Shown in pieces: positions 56,739 through 64,000 of a DNA stretch of 64,000 nucleotides. The stretch is from Siphonodentalium dalli. Lineage: Eukaryota > Mollusca > Scaphopoda > Gadilida > Siphonodentaliidae. The stretch covers positions 44,350,989 to 44,414,988 of the forward strand of contig CP136064.1 of the NCBI GenBank assembly GCA_032622095.1, written 5' to 3'. Both the position numbers and the translations under genes were made by a program. Numbering within the stretch: position 1 is the stretch's first letter; each line of letters opens with the position of its first letter. The notes below the pieces were generated by a model. It worked only from the letters and a program-made list of their open reading frames with translations, was not told where the DNA came from and searched no databases.

Positions 56739-58462
56739 GAAAAATAATCGAAAAAGGGCCATAACTCTGTTAAAAGATATTGGACCAACATCCGGATACC
56801 ATTATTTTTAGTAGACCTTAGATGCCTTCATTCGCTAGAGATTTCGCGGTCCTCCTCCCATTAGTTTCTGAGTATTTCCAATTAAACAGAAAACGGCCGC
56901 ATTAGAAAAACAATATACTTCCTTGGTTACACCATGGAAGTATAATAATAGGATCAATCATGAGTGGAAAGAATCGCAGTTTATGGACGGAAAATATGAA
57001 GTATGGTGATTATATGTTGTCCTAATATGTGTAGGTTGATCTCAAGTGTTTGGACGTGACCCCACCCCTGCCTCGAAATTGGGTGACGGGATTGGGAAAA
57101 CATCAACCCCTGGCACAAACTGCTAAGTTTGAGGCCCCGTAACTTCGTCAGTTTCCAACGGATTTTAAAGTTGTTTCCAGTTTTGTGATTTGCGGCTGAC
57201 ATAGATTGCATAGTATAAATTTCATCTGATTTGGAGACGGATAACACTTTGATTATTGGAAAGCATATGGCCCAAATTCAAACTTGTACGGCCAAAATCT
57301 CCGCCATTTTCCAACGTATTTACGATCTGTCTTCAGCTTCGAGATCGGCTGATGTTGCAGATATTATATTCCAAGTTTCATCTGATTCCGAGAAGAATTA
57401 AAATTCGGCACCACGGACCACCCCTCCCCAGACCCACAATAATGAACCGACACTGGCAAAATTTGGCCCACCGCGTGCCGTCTCCAGTCCGTACGCATTT
57501 TCGTATCAGATGACATCCTATGTTCGATATCTTCGGAGGAGATGTGTTATCAAGCACATGGGCCCAAAATTGCAAAGTTTGAGGGCCCGCGATTCTTTTA
57601 GTTTTCGATGGATTTTCGAAATTCTTCCAGTTTCTAGATCGGCTGATGTTGCAGATGTTATATTCCAAGTTTCATCTGATTCCGAGAAGAATTAAAAATT
57701 GGTACCACGGACCACCCCTCCCCAGACCCACAATAATGAACAGACACTGGCAAAATTTGGCCCACCGCGTGCTCTCTTCCGTCCGCACACGTTGGCGTAT
57801 CAGATGATATCCTATGTTCGATATCTTCGGAGGAGATGTGAGGACAAGCACATGGGCCCAAATTGCAAACTTTGAGGGCCCGTAACTCTTGCATTTCTTC
57901 TCGGATTTCAAAAATCCTTTCCGGTATGAGTTTGTTTTCGTTCGGGAAATACATAAACTTAAATATATGAATGTCAATCAAAATTTTATTTTGCAAACAA
58001 TTTGCCCCCCACCCCAGTGTCAAAATATATGTCTGACCCTGTCAAAATTTCCTTCTCTGACTAAACTGACAACGGTCAACACGACTATGAAAACCACATG
58101 CAGTTATCTGGAATGATACAAGAGGACAACAGAGTACAATCAAATAGAGGTTTGCCAACTATGGGCGGTAACTCCTCAGGGAAAGCGCGGACACAAGTTC
58201 TGATGCCCGTGGGCAGTAGGGCATATCGAGATGTGTATACAGTCCAATTTTTGATGCTCTGCTCCTTATAATTTCCGAGATAATAAAATGACATTTTTTC
58301 ATATAAAGGGAGATAACTCTACGGGGTAAATGCGGACAATATCCGTTATGAGCCAAAGGCATAGAACTCATTTACCCCAACATACTTACCAAACTTGAGT
58401 TTTCTAGTACTAATACATTCCGAGATTTGGGCGTTGAAAAATACTGTAGTATAATAATAATA
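56739..58462. repeat. Satellite H, full unit (copy 3), essentially identical to copy 2
   Basis: Every block and every incidental open frame reappears at an offset of exactly 1,732 bp with no differences noticed by eye. It ends in actgtagtataataataata where segment S2 begins. Confidence 0.92.
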
Positions 58463-59860
58463 ACTAGAGGTCAGATTCCATGGAATCAGATATACTTCCA
58501 TGGTATCCCATCCCATGTGAGTGTTATGCGTATATGTGTGTTCCTCTTTATGCGAATGCATATTGGTGCCTTATGATCCGATGGTGCACTTGCATTGTCA
58601 TTTCTAAATTTAATATATATTTTGGGATTTCTGTCTGTCTGTTTGTTTGTCTGTTAGCTATGACCGGGAAAACTGCTGGACGGATTTTGACAAAATTTGA
58701 TAAATATGGGTAATTTTATTCAAGGAGTGTTTTGGACGGGTCAACTCGTGACCCCCGACCTGACCTTGGCCTTCAAAAAGGTCAATCCAAGGTCAAATCG
58801 GGCAAAATTTGATACCTAGGGGTACTTTTGTCCGGGGAGTCTTTTGAGTGGGTCAAATTGTGGCCCCGATCTAACATTGACCTTCGAAATGGTCAGTTCA
58901 AGGTCAAATCGGGTAAAACGAACGGATTTCGACAAAATTTTATACCTAGGGAAACTTTTGTCCGGGGAGTGTTTTGGACAGGTCAAATGGTGACAATATG
59001 TTACTTTTATAGTAGAGCGGACAATCCTATAGTGTATATCGGTGAGCATGTTCATGCATTTGCCTTGCTTCTCGACAAGTCCATTTGAATTTGCGTCATG
59101 AAGAGAGGTTTTGAATTTGAGTAATATATTTCACCCGTTACAACGTTATACGCTACCAGGGTTAAACCGTCCAATCTAAATCTTTAAAAAGCGTAATAAT
59201 CTTGCGTTTAGATACTACTTATCACATCCACTCGTCGAAAAGTTTTTATCTCAATATCTGATTTTCGGAGTAATTTTCCCCATTTGATCTTCGGTGGAGT
59301 TTGCCAAATCTGAACCCACCCGACACAAACATTCCCTTGAGCAGGTTGCGTTTATAGTAGATCGGTCAAATTGTGTAGGCTTACCTAGAATATACCGGCT
59401 TACATGCTCCTGCGTGAAACTCGCTCCTACATTTGCCCGTTTGGATTTGGGGCAAAAAATCGACTAGTGATAGACTACATAAGTATACATATTTATGATA
59501 TATAGCGTTGTCACGAGTAAACCGTTCCATCTGAAAATTAGAAAATCGCCCTCTGGATGCGCGTGAACACTAGCCATCAGATGTACTCGTCAAAAACAAA
59601 TTAACTCGATGTTTGAAATTTCCCCCCCCTTTGCAATTTTCGTGGAATTTTCCTAAAGTCTCGACCCACTCTGACACGCATTCTCCGTTGAGCATGTTAC
59701 ATGTATAGTATAGTCGTCAAACTTCTGTGACGTACATAAAGTATGTCAACGTACATGCTACGACATTATCTTGCTCTTTAACCAGCCGGTTTGTATTTGG
59801 CGGGAAAAATAGTTGCAATATTTCCGTACCCCGTAACGCGGAAAGTCCTGGGTAAAAACA
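58463..59860 (+). repeat. Segmental duplication S, copy 2
   Basis: Begins ctagaggtcagattccatgg like 50,957 and ends with the ccccgtaacgcggaaag block, equivalent to 52,925-52,940. It lacks the 52,150-52,597 insertion but carries a related reversed block at 58,612-58,985 (tgtctgtctgtttgtttgtc, ggtcaaatcgggcaaaattt). Confidence 0.78.
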
Positions 59861-59937
59861 TTTTTAAGCGGTATATTCGAGTCCGAAACTCTCGTCCAAT
59901 TCGGAATATGCAATAAACAATTTTGAGCTCTGTACTT

Positions 59938-59960
59938 TAAAAAAAAAAAAAAAAAAAAAA
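59938..59960. repeat. Poly-A run
   Basis: About 22 A in a row, at the boundary between segment S2 and the next satellite unit. It could be the tail of a retrotransposed insert. Confidence 0.85.
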
Positions 59961-59997
59961 ACCTTGGTTTATTCATCCTGGTGTATAGTGCGTCCCT

Positions 59998-60515
59998 ATG
60001 TATGGGCGGTAACTCCTCAGGGAAAGCGCGGACACAAGTTTTGTTGCCCTTGGGCAGTAGGGCATATCGAGGTGTGCATACGGTCCAATTTTCGATGCTC
60101 TGCTCCTTATAATTTCCGAGATAATAAAATGACATTTTTTCAGATAAAGGGAGATAACTCATCGGGGAAAACGCGGACAATATTCGTTATGCGACGATGG
60201 CATACAACTCTTTGATCCCAAGATACGTACTAAGTTTTAGTGTGCTACTCCTGGTACTTTTCGAGTAATAAGGGTTGCAAAAGTGTCCAGTATAATAATA
60301 ATGAAAAATAATCGAAAAAGGGCCATAACTCTGTCAAAAGATATTGGACCAACATCCGGATACCATTATTTTTAGTAGACCTTAGATGCCTTCATTCGCT
60401 AGAGATTTCGCGGTCCTCCTCCCATTAGTTTCTGAGTATTTCCAATTAAACAGAAAACGGCCGCAGTAGAAAAACAATATACTTCCTTGGTTACACCATG
60501 GAAGTATAATAATAG
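59998..60515. repeat. Satellite H, partial unit (copy 4)
   Basis: Starts at tatgggcggtaactcctcag and continues to one aataatcgaaaaagggcc subunit ending in the ttggttacaccatggaag motif. Confidence 0.8.
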
Positions 60516-62014
60516 GGAAAATCATGAGTGGAAAGAATCGCAGTTTCGGGACGGAAAATATAAGTATTGTGAGTATATGTTGTCCTAACATGTGTAGGTT
60601 GATCTCAAGTGTTTGGACGTGACCCCACCCCTACCTCGAAATTGGGTGACGGGATTGGGAAAACATCAACCCTGGCACAAAATGCGAAGTTTGAGGGCCC
60701 GTAACTCCGTTAGTTTCCAACGGATTTAAAAATTGTTTTCAGTTTTGCGATCTGCCGCTGACCTAGATTGCACAACATAAATTTCATCTGATTCGAACCC
60801 GAATAACACTTTGGTTATTGGAAAGCATATGGGCCCAAATTCAAAATTGGATGGCCAAAATCTCCGCCATTTTCACACGGATTTACGATCTGTTTTCAGC
60901 TTCGAGATCAACGTATATGGTAGATGTTACATTCCAAGTTTCATCTGATTCGGAGAAGAATAAAAAAAATGGTACCACGGACTACCCCTCCCCTGACCCA
61001 CAATACTGAACCGACACTGGCAAAATTTGGTCCACCGCGTGCCCTCTTCAGTCCGTACGTATTTTCGTATCAGATGACATCCTATGTTCGATATCTTCGG
61101 AGGAGATGTGTTATCAAGCACATGGGTCCAAAATTGCAAAGTTTGAGGGTCCGCAATTATGTCAGTTTTCGATGGATTTTCGAAATTCTTTCAATTTCGA
61201 GATCGACTGATGTTGGAGATGTTATATTCCAAGTTTCATCTGATTCGGAGAAGAATTAAAAATTGGTACCACGGACCACCCCTCCCCAGACCCACAATAA
61301 TGAACAGACACTGGAAAAATTTGGCCCACCGCGTGCTCTCTTCCGTCCGCACACGTTGGCGTATCAGATGATATCCTATGTTCGATACCTTCGGAGGAGA
61401 TGTGTTATCAAGCACATGGGCCCAAATTGCAAACTTTGAGGGCCCGTAACTCGTGCATTTCTTCTCGGATTTCAAAAATCCTTTCCGGTATGAGTTTGTT
61501 TTCGTTCGGGAAATACATAAACTTAAATATATGAATGTCAATCAAAATTTTATTTTTCAAAAAATTTGCCCCCACCCCAGTGTCAAAATATATGTCCGAC
61601 CCTGTCAAATTTTCCTTCTCTGACTAAACTGACAACGGTCAACACGACTATGAAAACCACATGCAGTTATCTGGAATGATACAAGAGGACAACAGAGTAC
61701 AATCAAATAGAGGTTTGCCAACTATGGGCGGTAACTCCTCAGGGAAAGCGCGGACACAAGTTCTGATGCCCGTGGGCAGTAGGGCATATCGAGATGTGCA
61801 CACAGTCCAATTTTCGATGCTCTGCTCCTTATAATTTCCGAGATAATAAAATGACATTTTTTCAGATAAAGGGAGATAACTCATAGGGGAAAACGCGGAC
61901 AATATTCGTTATGCGACGATGGCATACAACTCTTTGATCCCAAGATACGTACTAAGTTTTAGTGTGCTACTCCTGGTACTTTTCGAGTAATAAGGGTTGC
62001 AAAAGTGTCCAGTA
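60516..62014. repeat. Satellite H, diverged unit (copy 5)
   Basis: Same block order as copy 2 with scattered substitutions (gggaaaatcatgagtggaaa, gggttcc changes, taaaaaaaatggtaccacgg). It is more diverged than copies 2, 3 and 6 are from each other. Confidence 0.85.
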
Positions 62015-62900
62015 TAATAATAATGAAAAATAATCGAAAAAGGGCCATAACTCTGTCAAAAGATATTGGACCAACATCCGGATACCATTATTTTTAGTAG
62101 ACCTTAGATGCCTTCATTCGCTAGAGATTTCGCGGTCCTCCTCCCATTAGTTTCTGAGTATTTCCAATTAAACAGAAAACGGCCGCAGTAGAAAAACAAT
62201 ATACTTCCTTGGTTACACCATGGAAGTATAATAATAATAATAATAATGAAAAATAATCGAAAAAGGGCCATAACTCTGTCAAAATATATTGGACCAACAT
62301 CCGGATAGCATTATTTTTAGTAGACCTTAGATGCATACATTCGCTAGAGATTTCGCGGTCCTCCTCCCATTAGTTTCTGAGTATTTCCAATTAAACTGAA
62401 AACGGCCGCAGTAGAAAAACAATATACTTCCTTGGTTACACCATGGAAGTATAATAATAATAATAATAATGAAAAATAATCGAAAAAGGGCCATAACTCT
62501 GTCAAAATATATTGGACCAACATCCGGATAGCATTATTTTTAGTAGACCTTAGATGCCTACATTCGCTAGAGATTTCGCGGTCCTCCTCCCATTAGTTTC
62601 TGAGTATTTCCAATTAAACAGAAAACGGCCGCAGTAGAAAAACAATATACTTCCTTGGTTACACCATGGAAGTATAATAATAGTGAAAAATAATCGTAAA
62701 AGGGACATAACTCCGCCAAGAAACATTGGACCGACATGCGGATACCTTTATTTTTAGTAGACCTCAGATGCCTACATATTCACTACAGGTTTCGTGTTTC
62801 TAGTGCAATTACTTTTTGAGTATTTCCAAATAAACGGAAAACGGCACCAGTACAAAAAACAATATACTTCCTTGGTTACACCATGGAAGTATAATAATAG
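62015..62900. repeat. Tandem array of the ~215 bp satellite H subunit, four copies
   Basis: Each copy runs from taataatgaaaaataatcga, via ttggaccaacatccggata and gctagagatttcgcggtcct, to cttccttggttacaccatgg aag. The fourth (from about 62,680) is distinctly diverged. Two such subunits occur at 54,785-55,210, and one per unit elsewhere. Confidence 0.88.
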
Positions 62901-64000
62901 GAACAATCATGAGTGGAGAGAATCGCAGTTTATGGACGGAAAATATGAAGTATGGTGATTATATGTTGTCCTAACATGTGTAGGTTGATCCCAAGTGTTT
63001 GGACGTGACCCCACCCCTGCCTCGAAATTGGGTGACGGGATTGGGAAAACATCAACCCCTGGCACAAAATGCTAAGTTTGAGGCCCTGTAACTCCGTTAG
63101 TTTCCAACGGATTTTAAAATTGTTTCCAGTTTTGTGATTTGCTGCTGACATAGATTGCATAGTGTAAATTTCATCTGATTTGGAGGCGGATAACACTTTG
63201 ATTATTGGAAAGCATATGGCCCAAATTCAAACTTGTACGGCCAAAATCTCCGCCATTTTCCAACGTATTTACGATCTGTCTTCAGCTTCGAGATCGGCTG
63301 ATGTTGCAGATATTATATTCCAAGTTTCATCTGATTCCGAGAAGAATTAAAATTCGGCACCACGGACCACCCCTCCCCAGACCCACAATAATGAACCGAC
63401 ACTGGCAAAATTTGGCCCACCGCGTGCCGTCTCCAGTCCGTACGCATTTTCGTATCAGATGACATCCTATGTTCGATATCTTCGGAGGAGATGTGTTATC
63501 AAGCACATGGGCCCAAAATTGCAAAGTTTGAGGGCCCGCGATTCTTTTAGTTTTCGATGGATTTTCGAAATTCTTCCAGTTTCTAGATCGGCTGATGTTG
63601 CAGATGTTATATTCCAAGTTTCATCTGATTCCGAGAAGAATTAAAAATTGGTACCACGGACCACCCCTCCCCAGACCCACAATAATGAACAGACACTGGC
63701 AAAATTTGGCCCACCGCGTGCTCTCTTCCGTCCGCACACGTTGGCGTATCAGATGATATCCTATGTTCGATATCTTCGGAGGAGATGTGAGGACAAGCAC
63801 ATGGGCCCAAATTGCAAACTTTGAGGGCCCGTAACTCTTGCATTTCTTCTCGGATTTCAAAAATCCTTTCCGGTATGAGTTTGTTTTCGTTCGGGAAATA
63901 CATAAACTTAAATATATGAATGTCAATCAAAATTTTATTTTGCAAACAATTTGCCCCCCACCCCAGTGTCAAAATATATGTCTGACCCTGTCAAAATTTC
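62901..64000. repeat. Satellite H, unit cut by the window end (copy 6)
   Basis: Begins aggaacaatcatgagtggag. It has a few differences from copy 2 up to about 63,190, then looks identical to copies 2 and 3 to the last base of the window. Confidence 0.88.

Noticed and set aside
54126-63972. Many 60-140 codon frames in the satellite region
   Set aside because: Identical frames recur with every satellite unit on both strands. No domain or splice structure supports coding.

Overview
The window looks like a piece of an animal nuclear genome, most likely a lophotrochozoan and probably a bivalve-type mollusc. The reasons are AT-rich DNA, short exons separated by kilobase introns with GT..AG junctions, a C-type lectin gene, retrotransposon relics with animal-type RT and zinc-knuckle motifs, tRNA-derived SINE heads, and many dispersed 'gttatgcccc / ccggatgataactt' repeats and palindromic acatgta words of a kind I associate with mollusc genomes. 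The species assignment is inference. Nothing bacterial (operons, ribosome binding sites, CRISPR) is present.

Two host genes can be supported. (1) On the + strand, about 3.8-14.5 kb, an eight-exon gene reads through in frame to a 335-residue DUF4806-type protein: an N-terminal YWP/NWT domain, a basic and acidic linker, a short coiled coil, then the DUF4806 domain and a stop. One splice junction (exon 1 to 2) is problematic. (2) On the - strand, 50.57-49.05 kb, the last two exons of a C-type lectin join in phase, carry four canonical cysteines and a QPD motif, and end in a stop. Its 5' exons are not seen. A weak single-exon candidate lies at 38.5 kb.

Everything else is repeats and mobile DNA. 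0-1.5 kb: two tandem arrays with periods near 350 bp. 2.1-3.7 kb: dispersed repeats, including a TTAA-ended MITE with further copies at 30.5 and 32.9 kb. Intron 5 of the DUF4806 gene: a roughly 2.1 kb field of palindromic CTTAAG words. 16.3-18 kb: dispersed repeat, then 50-bp and 25-bp arrays built on GGTACC/GGCACC palindromes. 18.1-18.6 kb: decayed Ty3/gypsy pol. 20.7-22 kb: GT-rich minisatellite, (TA)n, and a 5'-truncated LINE. 23.3-24 kb: repeat 'R', which serves as an unoccupied reference for the 44-49 kb region. 25.8-37.5 kb: mostly anonymous DNA with foldbacks, small duplications, a SINE and minisatellites.

39.3-49 kb is a nest of structured elements: a 2.96 kb element with ~300 bp inverted ends and an internal foldback; a 1.02 kb element with inverted ends around seven ~140 bp repeats; a 3.08 kb TA-flanked giant palindrome whose ~0.87-0.9 kb arms enclose head-to-head minisatellite arrays; and a 942 bp element with ~110 bp TIRs and a 9-bp target duplication. 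The last two interrupt repeat R, and the copy at 23.3-23.6 kb shows both empty sites. The remnant of R ends within about 10 bp of the lectin stop codon.

50.9-64 kb is a complex satellite and segmental-duplication field. It includes a 1,732 bp tandem duplication that looks essentially identical, a further copy running off the window end, and two diverged copies of a spacer segment (50.96-52.96 and 58.46-59.86 kb) that differ by an insertion.
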